Source of the DNA: Rhizobium sp. CIAT894
GTDB taxonomy: Bacteria > Pseudomonadota > Alphaproteobacteria > Rhizobiales > Rhizobiaceae
NCBI RefSeq assembly: GCF_000172795.2
Contig: NZ_CP020947.1
Coordinates: 3,165,001-3,229,000 of the forward strand
DNA length: 64,000 nt
Reading direction: 5' to 3'
Shown: positions 26,529 to 36,230 of the stretch, one piece after another
How positions within the stretch are numbered: the stretch's first letter is position 1
Layout: each line of letters starts with the position of its first letter
Program-made: the position numbers and the translations under genes
Notes under the pieces: model-generated
What the model saw: the letters and a program-made list of their open reading frames with translations, nothing else
Databases searched by the model: none
What the model was told of the DNA's origin: nothing

Positions 26529-28226
26529 ATGACCAACAGACTCGAACGTCTCATCGACCAGGGTGTGGGCCGCGTGCCTGCCGATATCGTGCTGAAGGGC
26601 GGCAGCTTCTTCGATCTCGTCACCGGCGAAGTCGTCCGCTCCGACATCGCCATCGGCGCCGACCGCATCGTCGGCACCTCGGGTGATTACGAGGGCGAGA
26701 CTGAGATCGACATATCGGGCAAAATAGTCGTTCCCGGCTTCATCGACACGCATCTGCACATCGAATCCTCGCTGGTGACGCCGCATGAATTCGATCGCTG
26801 CGTCCTGCCCTATGGCGTCACCACCGCGATCTGCGATCCGCATGAAATCGCCAATGTGCTCGGAGCCGCCGGCATCGAATTCTTTCTCGAATCCGCCCTG
26901 GAAACGATCATGGACATCCGCGTCCAGCTCTCCTCCTGCGTACCGGCGACGCATCTCGAAACCTCAGGCGCCGACTTGCCGATCGAGCGTCTGCTGCCCT
27001 ACCGCCATCATCCGAAGGTCATCGGCCTTGCCGAATTCATGAATTTCCCCGGCGTAATCCACAAGGATCCCGTCTGCATGGCCAAGCTCGACGCCTTCGA
27101 GGGCGGCCATATCGACGGGCACGCGCCGCTTCTCTCCGGCAAGGATCTCAACGGTTATCTCTCGGCCGGCATCCGCACCGAGCACGAATGCACGACCGCA
27201 GCCGAAGCACTGGAAAAGATCCGCAAGGGCATGCATATCCTGGTGCGCGAGGGTTCGGTGTCCAAGGACCTCGCCGCGCTGATCCCGATCATCACCGAGC
27301 GGCTTTCCCCCTACCTCGCTCTCTGCACCGACGACCGCAATCCGCTCGATATCGCCGAACAGGGCCATCTCGATCATATGATCCGCACGGCGATCGCCAA
27401 CGGCGTCGAGCCGCTGGCGATCTATCGCGCCGCCTCGATCTCGGCCGCCCGTGCTTTAGGACTCCGGGACCGCGGCCTGGTGGCGCCGGGCTGGCGCGCC
27501 GATCTCGTGGTTCTCGACAGTCTGGAAGACTGCCGCGCCGATATGGTCTTCTCCGCTGGCCGCCGTGTCACCGACGCGCTCTTTTCCACGCGCAGGCCGG
27601 TTGCCCCGATCGGCCTCGACAGCGTCAAGGCCCGGCCCGTCAACGCCGCTCATTTCGGCGTGCCGGCCAGGGAGGGCGAAACATCGGTCATCGGCGTCAT
27701 GCCCGGCAAGATCATCACCGAGCATCGCCGCTATCGCCTTCCCGTCAAGGGCAACGAGACTTCGGTCGACCTTGCCAACGACATCATCAAGGTTGCCGTC
27801 ATCGAGCGCCACGGCAAGAACGGCAACCACGCCAACGGCTTCGTCCAAGGCTTCGGCCTGAAGAAGGGCGCGATCGCCTCTACCGTCGGCCATGACAGCC
27901 ACAATATCTGCGTCGTCGGCGTCGACGAGGACGACATGGCGCGCGCCGCAAACCGCCTCGGCGAGATCAAGGGCGGCTTTGTCGTCGTCGAGGACGGCAA
28001 GGTCACCGGCGAAATCGCCCTGCCCATTGCCGGCCTGATGAGCCTCGAGCCCTACGAGACGGTCCGCGATACGCTGCACCATCTGCGCAAGGCCGCTTTC
28101 GCACTCGGCGCCACGCTGGAAGAACCCTTCCTCCAGTTGGCCTTCCTGCCGCTGCCGGTTATCCCGCACCTGAAGATATCCGACCGCGGCATGGTTGATG
28201 TGGACAAGTTCGCGCTGATCGGGTGA
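26529..28226 (+). CDS. adeC: Adenine deaminase
   Basis: Converts adenine to hypoxanthine and ammonia in purine salvage and catabolism. 565 residues, the bacterial AdeC/Ade type of the amidohydrolase superfamily rather than the adenosine-deaminase type. Metal-binding DTHLHIESS (about 74-82), CDPHEIANV, the [17 protein letters not shown] stretch and TDDRNPLDI are typical. C-terminal signatures include [10 protein letters not shown] and the [10 protein letters not shown] segment. The ATG at 26529 is chosen by homology of MTNRLERLI; the upstream region overlaps the preceding terminator and is not coding. Purine catabolism also appears in the xdh genes near 60 kb. Confidence 0.95.
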   Translation: MTNRLERLIDQGVGRVPADIVLKGGSFFDLVTGEVVRSDIAIGADRIVGTSGDYEGETEIDISGKIVVPGFIDTHLHIESSLVTPHEFDRCVLPYGVTTAICDPHEIANVLGAAGIEFFLESALETIMDIRVQLSSCVPATHLETSGADLPIERLLPYRHHPKVIGLAEFMNFPGVIHKDPVCMAKLDAFEGGHIDGHAPLLSGKDLNGYLSAGIRTEHECTTAAEALEKIRKGMHILVREGSVSKDLAALIPIITERLSPYLALCTDDRNPLDIAEQGHLDHMIRTAIANGVEPLAIYRAASISAARALGLRDRGLVAPGWRADLVVLDSLEDCRADMVFSAGRRVTDALFSTRRPVAPIGLDSVKARPVNAAHFGVPAREGETSVIGVMPGKIITEHRRYRLPVKGNETSVDLANDIIKVAVIERHGKNGNHANGFVQGFGLKKGAIASTVGHDSHNICVVGVDEDDMARAANRLGEIKGGFVVVEDGKVTGEIALPIAGLMSLEPYETVRDTLHHLRKAAFALGATLEEPFLQLAFLPLPVIPHLKISDRGMVDVDKFALIG

Positions 28227-28284
28227 TGGAATCCTTGGCAAATTCCGCGCCAGCGCCTATTTTGCGATATCGCTGGAGCAAATC

Positions 28285-28485
28285 ATGACCAAGCTGGAAC
28301 AGATTGAAAGATCGGTGACCGAACTCGACAAGCAGGAGTTCGAAGCCTTTTCCACGTGGTTTGAAGCCCTTCAGGCCGAACGCTGGAATCGACAGATGGA
28401 AGCGGACGCCGCGAGCGGCAAGCTCGATCGTTTCGCGGAGAAGGCCTTGGCGGATTTTCGTGCCGGAAAGACAAGACCGCTTTGA
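28285..28485 (+). CDS. Small antitoxin-like protein
   Basis: 66 residues, highly charged and helical (VTELDKQEFEAFSTWFEAL, then EKALADFRAGKTRPL). Size, charge and overlap with a RelE/ParE-like gene suggest the antitoxin of a type II pair. The stop TGA overlaps the TTG start of the next gene, so they are translationally coupled. The C-terminal ADFRAGKTRPL resembles toxin-neutralising tails of stability-determinant antitoxins. No clear DNA-binding motif is visible, so autoregulation is uncertain. Confidence 0.7.
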   Translation: MTKLEQIERSVTELDKQEFEAFSTWFEALQAERWNRQMEADAASGKLDRFAEKALADFRAGKTRPL

Positions 28486-28736
28486 AACACCATGCAACTC
28501 CCTCCTTCTGGGAGGCCTATGACGGCTTGCCTGAGCAGATGCGGAAGCTGGCCGACGAAAATTTCGATCTGCTCAAACAAGATCCCAGACATCCATCCCT
28601 GCACTTCAAGCGCGTCGGCCGCTTTTGGTCGGCGCGCGTTGGCACGTCCTGGAGAGCTTTAGCCATCAGGGATGGCGACGACGTCATCTGGTTTTGGATC
28701 GGCTCCCATGCGGATTACGACAAGTTGCTGAAATAA
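28482..28736 (+). CDS. RelE/ParE-superfamily toxin-like protein
   Basis: 84 residues starting at TTG inside the antitoxin stop. The order FWEAYDGLPEQMRKLADENFDLL, LHFKRVGRFWSARVGTSWRALA, DDVIWFWIGSHADYDKLL follows the RelE/ParE fold: helix pair, then a basic beta-sheet ending in a G-x-H-x-x-Y motif. Such toxins either cleave mRNA on the ribosome or inhibit gyrase. Which one applies cannot be read from sequence. Convergent with the alpha-glucosidase gene, with three bases between the stops. Confidence 0.75.
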   Translation: MKHHATPSFWEAYDGLPEQMRKLADENFDLLKQDPRHPSLHFKRVGRFWSARVGTSWRALAIRDGDDVIWFWIGSHADYDKLLK

Positions 28737-28739
28737 TCC

Positions 28740-30386
28740 TCAAATCCGCGCACAGAACCCATCCAGCGCGGCAAGCTTCACCAGCCCCGAAGCTGACGCC
28801 GCTTCAAAGCCCGGCATCTCCAGCGACTCGCCCAGCACCATGCCCTCCGGCAGGCGGAATTCCGCCGGCTTGCGAGTCAGGTTGAAAACGAAGAGCAGCT
28901 TTTCTCCGCCCTTCTCGCGAGTGAAGGCGAGCAGGTCCTGGTTGGTGCCGATGAAAGTCATCTCGCCGTCGACCAGCGCAGGGTGGTTTTTTCGGAAGGC
29001 GAGCGTCCTGCGATAGTGCTGCAGCACGGAGCTGTCGCTCGCCTCCTGCGTATCGACGGAAAGGGCTGCCTGCTCATAAGGCACCGGCAGCCAGCTCTTT
29101 TCGGCAGAGGTAAAGCCCGCATGCGCCTTCCCGGCTTCCCACGGCATCGGCGTGCGGCATCCGTCACGGCCCTTGAAGGCCGGCCAGAAGCGGATGCCGT
29201 AGGGGTCGCGCAGATCCTCGAAGGCAAGTTCCGCCTCCGGCAGGCCGAGCTCTTCGCCCTGATAGAGGCAGATCGAGCCGCGCAGCGCCGCAAGCACCGA
29301 GATCGCGAGCTTGGCGATGACGGGCCGCTCCTCCTCGGTCAGCGCGAAACGGCTGACATGGCGCATGACGTCGTGATTGGAGAAAGCCCAGCAGACCCAG
29401 CCGTCCGTGACGGCTTTCTGAAAAGCCTCGACGCAGCCGCGAATATGCGGGGCGGTGAATTCCGGCCCCAGCAGATCGAAGGTGTAGCACATGTGCAGTT
29501 TGTCATCGCCGCCCGTATAGGCCGCCACCGTCTTCAGCGAGCGCGCGCCGTCTCCGACTTCGCCGACGGTCGTGCGGTCCTCATATTGATCGAGCAGTGC
29601 CCGGAAGCGCTTGAGGAAGCCGATATTCTCCGGCTGGGTCTTGTCGTAGAGATGGTTCTGCATGCCGTAGGGGTTGGTATCGGGCGCATCGAGGCCGCCG
29701 TCATCCGTATCGGGCTCGTGCGGCGGATTGCTTCTGAGTTGCTTGTCGCAGAAATAATAATTGACCGTATCCAGCCGGAAGCCGTCGACGCCGCGGTCGA
29801 GCCAGAACTTTACCGTCTCCAGCACCGCATCCTGCACCTGGCTGCTGTGGAAATTGAGGTCCGGCTGCGAGGTGAGGAAATTGTGCTGGTAATATTGCCG
29901 GCGCACGCCGTCCCACTCCCAGCCCGGGCCGCCGAAGATCGACAGCCAGTTGTTCGGCGCAGTCCCATCCGGTTTCGGATCGGCCCAGACATACCAGTCC
30001 GCCTTGGGGTTGGTGCGGCTCGCCCGGCTCTCGACAAACCAGGGATGCCGGTCCGATGTATGCGAGATGACCTGGTCGATGACGACCTTGATGCCGAGCC
30101 TGTGCGCCTCGGCCATCATCTCGTCGAAATCGGCAAGCGTGCCGAAGATAGGGTCGACGTCGCAATAATCGGAAACGTCATAACCCATGTCCGCCATCGG
30201 CGATTTGAAGAAGGGCGAGAGCCAGATCGCATCGACGCCGAGGCTGGCGATATGCGGCAGCCGGCGGGTGATGCCCTTGAGGTCGCCGAGACCGTCGCTG
30301 TTCGTGTCCTGAAACGAGCGCGGATAGACCTGATAGATCACCGCGCCGCGCCACCAGTCCGCATTCCCGCCCGTCTGCAATGCCAT
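28740..30386 (-). CDS. aglA: Alpha-glucosidase, GH13 family
   Basis: 548-residue cytoplasmic hydrolase for alpha-glucosides (sucrose, maltose, trehalulose-type). GH13 features: YQVYPRSFQDTNSDGLGDL, the WLSPFFKSPMADMGYDVSDY segment, nucleophile Asp in DGFRLDTVN, acid/base Glu in VGEVGDG, and stabilising Asp in FSNHDVMRH. It resembles rhizobial AglA, but no aglEFGK transporter or aglR is adjacent, so it stands alone here. The gene symbol is by similarity. The start ATG at 30386 gives the normal N terminus. Confidence 0.9.
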   Translation of the reverse strand: MALQTGGNADWWRGAVIYQVYPRSFQDTNSDGLGDLKGITRRLPHIASLGVDAIWLSPFFKSPMADMGYDVSDYCDVDPIFGTLADFDEMMAEAHRLGIKVVIDQVISHTSDRHPWFVESRASRTNPKADWYVWADPKPDGTAPNNWLSIFGGPGWEWDGVRRQYYQHNFLTSQPDLNFHSSQVQDAVLETVKFWLDRGVDGFRLDTVNYYFCDKQLRSNPPHEPDTDDGGLDAPDTNPYGMQNHLYDKTQPENIGFLKRFRALLDQYEDRTTVGEVGDGARSLKTVAAYTGGDDKLHMCYTFDLLGPEFTAPHIRGCVEAFQKAVTDGWVCWAFSNHDVMRHVSRFALTEEERPVIAKLAISVLAALRGSICLYQGEELGLPEAELAFEDLRDPYGIRFWPAFKGRDGCRTPMPWEAGKAHAGFTSAEKSWLPVPYEQAALSVDTQEASDSSVLQHYRRTLAFRKNHPALVDGEMTFIGTNQDLLAFTREKGGEKLLFVFNLTRKPAEFRLPEGMVLGESLEMPGFEAASASGLVKLAALDGFCARI

Positions 30387-30670
30387 CGGTTACGTCTCCC
30401 GCTTGTTTGTGCTCGCCACACTAAAGCGGACGAAACAAAAGACAACCACATCAAGCCGTTATGAAAGTGCCGCCGATGTCGCAACAGGTCGTCGCGATCC
30501 GACAAGGGGGAGACGTATATAGGCTTGTCCACAACCCGTTTCCAGCCGCCGGATTTGGGGTTGCAACGCGATTCCTTTGCGATAAGGTGCGCACTGACCT
30601 GCACGTAAGAGGTCAAATGCCGGGAACAGATGTCTAATAAAGGCGCAAAGCCTAGAAAGGTGGACCCACG

Positions 30671-32251
30671 ATGAACCAGTTCACGAAAAAATTTCTCGCC
30701 TCCGCAATGCTTGGCACATTGCTGGCGTTTTCAGCCCATGCGGCCACGCTCAACATTCACAATGGTGGCGACCCGCAGTCGCTCGATCCGCAGAAACTTT
30801 CGGGCGACTGGGAAAACCGCATCGCCGGCGACATCTTCGAAGGCCTCGTCACCGAAGACGCCAAGGACAATCCGATCCCCGGCCAGGCCGAAAGCTGGAC
30901 GATTTCACCGGACGGCAAAGTCTACACCTTCAAGCTTCGCGACGGCATCAAGTGGTCCGATGGCCAGCCGGTAACGGCAGGAGACTTCGTCTTCGCCTTC
31001 CAGCGCCTCGTCGACCCGAAAAACGCCGCCGACTATGCCTATCTGCAGTTCACCATCAAGAACGCCGAAAAGATCAACAAGGGTGAAATCACCGATCTCA
31101 ATCAGCTCGGCGTCAAGGCGATCGACGACAAGACGCTGGAGATCACCCTCGAAAACCCGACCCCTTATTTTCTCAATGCCCTGATGCATTACACCGCCTA
31201 TCCGCTGCCCAAACATGTCGTCGAGGCGAAGGGGCAGGATTGGGTCAAGATCGGCAATATCGTCACCAATGGCCCCTATAAGCCGGTCGAATGGGTTCCG
31301 GGCTCCCATGTCACGACGGTCAAGAACGATCAGTGGTACGGCGCCAAGGACCTGAAGATCGACGGCGCCAAATTCTTCGTGCTCGAAGACCAGGAAGCCG
31401 CGCTGAAACGCTACCGCGCCGGTGAATTCGACATCCTGACCGACTTCCCGACAGACCAGTACGAGTGGATGAAAAAGAACCTGCCTGGCCAGGCGCATGT
31501 CGCTCCCTTCTCCGGCCTCTACTACTACGTCATCAATTCGACCAAGCCGCCCTTCGCCGACAAGCGCGTGCGCCAGGCTCTCTCCATGGCGATCAACCGC
31601 GAAGTCATCGGCCCGCAGATTCTCGGCACCGGCGAACTGCCGGCCTATTCCTGGGTTCCGCCGGGCACGGCAAACTACGGCGAGCCGGCCTACGTTTCCT
31701 GGAAAGATCTTCCCTATAAGGACAAGGTCGAAGAAGCCAAAAAGCTGCTGAAGGAAGCCGGTTTCGGCCCGGATCATCCACTGACTGCCGAACTCAAGTA
31801 CAACACCAACGACAACCATAAACGCATCGCCGTAGCGATCGCCTCCATGTGGAAGCCGCTCGGCGTCAATGTCGAACTCGTCAATGCCGAGACCAAAGTG
31901 CACTATGATCAGTTGCAGCGCGGCGAAGTACAGATCGGCCGCGCCGGCTGGCTCGCCGATTACAATGATCCGGATAATTTCCTGAACCTGCTGGTGACAG
32001 GCGTCCAGATGAACTACGGCCGCTGGTCTAATCCCGAGTACGACAAGCTGATCAAGGACGGCAACGCCGAGACGGACCTCACCAAGCGCGCTGCAATGTT
32101 CAAGAAGGCCGAGCAGTTGGCGTTGGATGATTCTGCCGCCCTGCCGATCTACTACTATGTTTCGAAGAACGTCGTTTCGCCGAAGATCGAAGGCTTCGTC
32201 GACAACATTCAGGACATCCACCGCACCCGCTGGCTGTCGATGAAAGAGTAA
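30671..32251 (+). CDS. oppA: Oligopeptide ABC transporter substrate-binding protein
   Basis: 526 residues, signal peptide cleaved near AHA-AT. SBP family 5 (OppA/DppA): NIHNGGDPQSLDPQKLSGDW at the N terminus and PTPYFLNALMHYTAYPLPKHV internally. It binds peptides in the periplasm for OppBCDF, which follow in the same direction. The ATG at 30671 follows AGAAAGGTGG. A perfect hairpin lies between it and oppB, likely raising OppA over the permease. Peptide range cannot be predicted; residues around the YNDPDNFLNLL segment resemble E. coli OppA. Confidence 0.93.
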   Translation: MNQFTKKFLASAMLGTLLAFSAHAATLNIHNGGDPQSLDPQKLSGDWENRIAGDIFEGLVTEDAKDNPIPGQAESWTISPDGKVYTFKLRDGIKWSDGQPVTAGDFVFAFQRLVDPKNAADYAYLQFTIKNAEKINKGEITDLNQLGVKAIDDKTLEITLENPTPYFLNALMHYTAYPLPKHVVEAKGQDWVKIGNIVTNGPYKPVEWVPGSHVTTVKNDQWYGAKDLKIDGAKFFVLEDQEAALKRYRAGEFDILTDFPTDQYEWMKKNLPGQAHVAPFSGLYYYVINSTKPPFADKRVRQALSMAINREVIGPQILGTGELPAYSWVPPGTANYGEPAYVSWKDLPYKDKVEEAKKLLKEAGFGPDHPLTAELKYNTNDNHKRIAVAIASMWKPLGVNVELVNAETKVHYDQLQRGEVQIGRAGWLADYNDPDNFLNLLVTGVQMNYGRWSNPEYDKLIKDGNAETDLTKRAAMFKKAEQLALDDSAALPIYYYVSKNVVSPKIEGFVDNIQDIHRTRWLSMKE

Positions 32252-32258
32252 GGGAAAA

Positions 32259-32289
32259 CGGTCCTTTCCGCGCCCTGCGGAAAGGACCG
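32259..32289 (+). promoter_or_regulatory. Intercistronic hairpin oppA-oppB
   Basis: CGGTCCTTTCCGC and GCGGAAAGGACCG form a perfect 13-bp stem with a 5-nt loop, starting 7 nt after the oppA stop and ending 10 nt before the oppB start. With no T-tract it should stabilise the oppA mRNA or cause limited termination rather than stop transcription. Confidence 0.75.
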
Positions 32290-32299
32290 GCCCACGATC

Positions 32300-33223
32300 A
32301 TGATCAAATACGCCCTCCGTCGCCTGCTATCGACGATCCCCGTTCTGTGGATCGCCGTCACAGCCTGTTTTTTCGTTTTGCGCCTTGCCCCCGGCGGCCC
32401 GTTCGATGGCGAAAGGCCATTGCCGCCGGTGATCCTGAAAAACCTCGCGGTCCACTACAACCTCGATAAGCCGCTGATCCAGCAGTACCTGATTTATGTC
32501 GGCGATCTGCTACGGGGCGATCTCGGCCCCTCCTTCGCCAGTGAGGATTTCACCGTCGCCCAGCAGATCATGATCGGTCTGCCCTATACTTTCACCATCG
32601 GCACCGCAGCCTTCCTGATTGCCATCATCGTCGGCGTGGCCGTCGGCTGTCTTGGGGCGCTCTACCAGAACAAGACGCCGGACTACATTCTGGGCAGCCT
32701 CATCCTGGTCGGCGTCGTGCTGCCGAATTTCCTGATCGCACCGATCCTGCAGCTGATCTTCGGCATCCACCTCGGCTGGTTTCCGGTGGGCGGCTGGGGT
32801 GACGGCTCGATCAAATACCTGATCCTGCCGATCGTCGTTCTGGCCCTGCCGCATGCCGGTCGCATCTCGCGTATCACTCGCGGCTCGATGATCGAGGTGA
32901 TGAACCAGAACTTCATTCGTACCGCCAAGGCCAAGGGCATCGGCCCGCGGCTGACGGTGATGCGCCACGCGCTGAAACCTGCGCTGATGCCTGTCGTCTC
33001 CTATCTCGGACCGGCGGCAAGCTACCTTCTCACCGGCTCGCTGGTCGTCGAGAGCATCTTCGGATTGCCCGGCATCGGCCGCTACTTCGTCAATGCGGCG
33101 TTGAACCGTGATTACGGCATGGTTCTCGGTACGGTCATCTTCTACATGGTGCTGATCGTGTTCCTGAACCTTCTCGTCGATATCGCCTATGCGTGGCTCG
33201 ATCCGAAAGTGAGAAACCGATGA
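32300..33223 (+). CDS. oppB: Oligopeptide ABC transporter permease
   Basis: 307 residues with about six transmembrane helices. The N terminus MIKYALRRLLSTIPVLW and the LAPGGPFDGERPLP loop are typical of OppB. The EAA-type cytoplasmic loop NFIRTAKAKGIGPRLTVMRH contacts the ATPases. The stop overlaps the oppC ATG as ATGA. Confidence 0.95.
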   Translation: MIKYALRRLLSTIPVLWIAVTACFFVLRLAPGGPFDGERPLPPVILKNLAVHYNLDKPLIQQYLIYVGDLLRGDLGPSFASEDFTVAQQIMIGLPYTFTIGTAAFLIAIIVGVAVGCLGALYQNKTPDYILGSLILVGVVLPNFLIAPILQLIFGIHLGWFPVGGWGDGSIKYLILPIVVLALPHAGRISRITRGSMIEVMNQNFIRTAKAKGIGPRLTVMRHALKPALMPVVSYLGPAASYLLTGSLVVESIFGLPGIGRYFVNAALNRDYGMVLGTVIFYMVLIVFLNLLVDIAYAWLDPKVRNR

Positions 33224-34137
33224 TCCTCAACCCCGCAAAACGCGAACTGCTCGCCCAGGAGCTTCTGGAGGCGGAGGGCCTCGCCCCCGAAGGCCGTTCG
33301 CTGACCAGGGATGCGCTGCGCCGCCTGGCGCGCAACAAGGCCGCCGTGCTCTCGATCGCCGTCCTGGGGCTCCTGATCCTCGCCGCCTTCCTCGGCCCGT
33401 GGTTCATTCCCTTCAACTACGAGGACCCGGATTGGGCGGCCTTCCGCATCTCGCCCTCGATCGAAACCGGCCATTACTTCGGCACGGACCCGAACGGCCG
33501 CGACCTTCTCGCCCGGGTACTCTACGGCACCCGCGTCTCGCTTGCCGTGGCGCTGACGGCAACCGTCGTCTCCGTCGTCATCGGCGTGCTCTACGGCGCG
33601 ATATCGGGCTATATCGGCGGCAGGCTGGATGCGATCATGATGCGCTTCGTCGACATCATGTATGCGCTTCCCTATATCCTCTTCGTCATCCTGCTGATGG
33701 TGATCTTCGGCCGCAACGTCTACCTGCTCTTTGCCGCGATCGGCGCGCTGGAATGGCTGACCATGGCCCGCATCGTGCGCGGCCAGACGCTGTCGATCAA
33801 ACATCGCGAATTCATCGAGGCGGCCCGCGCATCCGGGCAACGGCCGTTCAAGATCATCGTCAAGCACATCATCCCGAACCTCGTCGGCCCCGTCGTCATC
33901 TTCGCAGCGCTGACCGTGCCCGAAATCATCGCCACCGAAAGCTTCCTCTCCTATCTCGGCTTCGGCGTGCAGGAACCGCTGACCTCGCTCGGCACGCTGA
34001 TCGCCGAAGGGACCGACGCCATGGAAAGCATGCCCTGGCTGCTGATCTTCCCGGCAAGCTTCCTGGTGGCGCTGCTGCTCAGCCTGCTCTTCATCGGCGA
34101 CGGCCTGCGCGACGCGTTCGACCCGAAGGATCGATAG
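33220..34137 (+). CDS. oppC: Oligopeptide ABC transporter permease
   Basis: 305 residues using ATG 33220, which overlaps the oppB stop. A GTG 27 bp upstream is possible but less likely. N-terminal OppC-type soluble segment (about 1-35), then about five or six helices. HYFGTDPNGRDLLARVLYG and the EAA loop HREFIEAARASGQRPFKIIV are diagnostic of the DppC/OppC family. One base separates its stop from oppD. Confidence 0.95.
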   Translation: MILNPAKRELLAQELLEAEGLAPEGRSLTRDALRRLARNKAAVLSIAVLGLLILAAFLGPWFIPFNYEDPDWAAFRISPSIETGHYFGTDPNGRDLLARVLYGTRVSLAVALTATVVSVVIGVLYGAISGYIGGRLDAIMMRFVDIMYALPYILFVILLMVIFGRNVYLLFAAIGALEWLTMARIVRGQTLSIKHREFIEAARASGQRPFKIIVKHIIPNLVGPVVIFAALTVPEIIATESFLSYLGFGVQEPLTSLGTLIAEGTDAMESMPWLLIFPASFLVALLLSLLFIGDGLRDAFDPKDR

Positions 34138-34138
34138 A

Positions 34139-35140
34139 ATGCTCCAAGAAAAAGACATCCTTCTCGAACTCAAGGACTACTCGATCACCTTCGCGACGCC
34201 GGATGGCGAAGTGAAGGCGGTCTCGAACATGAACCTCACCGTCCGGCGCGGCGAGCGCATCGCCATTGTCGGCGAATCCGGCTCCGGCAAGAGCCAGACC
34301 TTCCTCGGCATTATGGGCCTGCTTGCCAAGAACGGCCGGACGACAGGACAGGCGCTGCTCGAGGACAAAGACGTGCTGTCGCTGAAACCGCGCGAGCTGG
34401 ACCAGATCCGCGGCAAGGATATGGCGATGGTCTTCCAGGATCCGATGACCGCGCTGAACCCGTCGCTGAAGATTTCCCGGCAACTGACGGAACAGCTTGA
34501 AGTTCACCGCGGCCTGACGGCGCGCGCCGCCTCCGACGCCGCCCTCGACATGCTGAAGCGTGTCGGTATCCCCGATCCCACGCGGCGCTTCCACCTCTAT
34601 CCGCATGAACTCTCCGGCGGCATGCGCCAGCGCATCGTCATCGCCATGGCGCTGCTCACCAAGCCGAAGCTCCTGATCGCCGACGAGCCGACGACCGCCC
34701 TCGACGTCACCATCCAGGCGCAGATCCTCGATCTCTTCAACGACCTGACGGCAGAAATGAACACGGCGCTCATCATGATCACCCACGATCTCGGTGTGGT
34801 CGCCGGCCTCGCCGACCGCGTTGCCGTCATGTATGCCGGCCGCATCGTCGAGGAGGCGCCCGTCGACGAACTTTTCGACAATCCTGCCCACCCTTATACC
34901 GCGGCGCTGCATGCCTCGATCCCGCGGCCGGACCAGGATGTCGACGACCTCGTCGTCATCCCCGGGCGCCCGCCGAACCTGCAGCACCTGCCGAAGGGCT
35001 GCAATTTCTCGCCGCGCTGTTCGCAGGTCCAGGACGATTGCATCGACCGTCCACCGCCGCTCGAAACCCTGGCGCCGCGCCACTGCGCCGCCTGTTATCA
35101 CCCCTTTCCGCGTCGTGAGGAGTTGCTGAACCATGGCTGA
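34139..35140 (+). CDS. oppD: Oligopeptide ABC transporter ATP-binding protein
   Basis: 333 residues. Walker A GESGSGKSQ (about 44-52, the SQ variant is common in OppD), Q-loop VFQDPMTALNP, signature LSGGMRQRIVIAMAL, Walker B LLIADEPTTALD and switch His in ITHDLGVV. The C-terminal oligopeptide-transporter extension contains the Cys cluster (CNFSPRCSQVQDDC and later Cys) characteristic of OppD/DppD proteins, some of which bind an iron-sulphur cluster. Overlaps oppF by 8 bp. Confidence 0.95.
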   Translation: MLQEKDILLELKDYSITFATPDGEVKAVSNMNLTVRRGERIAIVGESGSGKSQTFLGIMGLLAKNGRTTGQALLEDKDVLSLKPRELDQIRGKDMAMVFQDPMTALNPSLKISRQLTEQLEVHRGLTARAASDAALDMLKRVGIPDPTRRFHLYPHELSGGMRQRIVIAMALLTKPKLLIADEPTTALDVTIQAQILDLFNDLTAEMNTALIMITHDLGVVAGLADRVAVMYAGRIVEEAPVDELFDNPAHPYTAALHASIPRPDQDVDDLVVIPGRPPNLQHLPKGCNFSPRCSQVQDDCIDRPPPLETLAPRHCAACYHPFPRREELLNHG

Positions 35141-36119
35141 CCGATCGCTTCTGAGGGTCGAGAACCTGACGACCCAGTTCGAACTGCCGGCGAAGGGCTT
35201 GTTCAAGCCGCCGGTCTTCCTCACCGCCGTCAACAATGTCAGCTTCGATCTCGCCGAAGGTCGCACGCTCGGCGTCGTCGGCGAATCCGGCTGCGGCAAA
35301 TCCACCCTCGGCCGCTCCATCCTGCGGCTCCTGAAATCGCAGAAGGGCCGTATCCTCTGGCAGGGCCGCAACCTGCTCGACCTCACGGAGGAGGAAATGC
35401 GCGCGGCGCGCCGCGATATGCAGATCATCTTCCAGGATCCGATCGCCTCGCTCGACCCGCGCATGACTGTCGGCGACATCATCGCCGAGCCGCTCACCGT
35501 CTTCGAGCCCAAACTTTCGAAGGCCGCGCGCACCGAGCGTGTACGCGAGATCATGAGCGCCGTCGGCCTGGTTCCGGAGATGATCAACCGCTACCCGCAC
35601 GAATTCTCCGGCGGCCAGGCGCAGCGTATCGGCATTGCCCGCGCAGTCGTCACCAGGCCGAAGCTGATCATCTGCGACGAGCCGGTTTCGGCCCTCGATG
35701 TCTCGATCCAGGGCCAGGTGATCACGCTCCTGCGCAAGCTGCGCAAGGAATTCGGCCTGACGCTGATCTTCATCAGCCACGACCTTTCCGTCGTGCGCCT
35801 GATCTCGGACGATGTACTGGTGCTCTATCTCGGCCGTGTGGTGGAATCGGGCGACTGCGCCACCGTCTTCGATCATCCCGCTCATCCCTATACCCAGGCG
35901 CTCTTTTCCGCAGCGCCGATCCCGGATCCGAAGCTCGCACGCCTGCGCACCCGCATCCGCCTGCAGGGCGATCCACCCTCGCCGCTCAACCCGCCGAAAG
36001 GCTGCGTCTTCTCTCCCCGCTGCTGGAAGGCGACCGATATCTGTCGCACCGAAATGCCGCCGACCGAGGAAGTCCGCCCCGGCCAGAAGGCTGCCTGCTA
36101 TCATATGGACAGGCCCTGA
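35133..36119 (+). CDS. oppF: Oligopeptide ABC transporter ATP-binding protein
   Basis: 328 residues, last gene of oppABCDF. Walker A GESGCGKST, signature FSGGQAQRIGIARA, Walker B LIICDEPVSALD and switch His in ISHDLSVV. The C-terminal Cys-containing extension (GCVFSPRCWKATDIC) is again present. Both ATPases are complete, so the transporter should be functional. No regulator is linked. Confidence 0.95.
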   Translation: MADRSLLRVENLTTQFELPAKGLFKPPVFLTAVNNVSFDLAEGRTLGVVGESGCGKSTLGRSILRLLKSQKGRILWQGRNLLDLTEEEMRAARRDMQIIFQDPIASLDPRMTVGDIIAEPLTVFEPKLSKAARTERVREIMSAVGLVPEMINRYPHEFSGGQAQRIGIARAVVTRPKLIICDEPVSALDVSIQGQVITLLRKLRKEFGLTLIFISHDLSVVRLISDDVLVLYLGRVVESGDCATVFDHPAHPYTQALFSAAPIPDPKLARLRTRIRLQGDPPSPLNPPKGCVFSPRCWKATDICRTEMPPTEEVRPGQKAACYHMDRP

Positions 36120-36230
36120 CCAGAACCCGGAAGCGGACCTATTTTGGGGTATAAAACCCCTGATAAGAAAGATTTATCCGAGGGCATGTTAACCCTTATC
36201 GGCCTGATCATGGGCCTGGGGAACGCATAT

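Noticed and set aside
36120-36165. GGGGT-ATAAA-ACCCC hairpin after oppF as terminator
   Set aside because: Only a 5-bp stem with no T-tract. Too weak to call.
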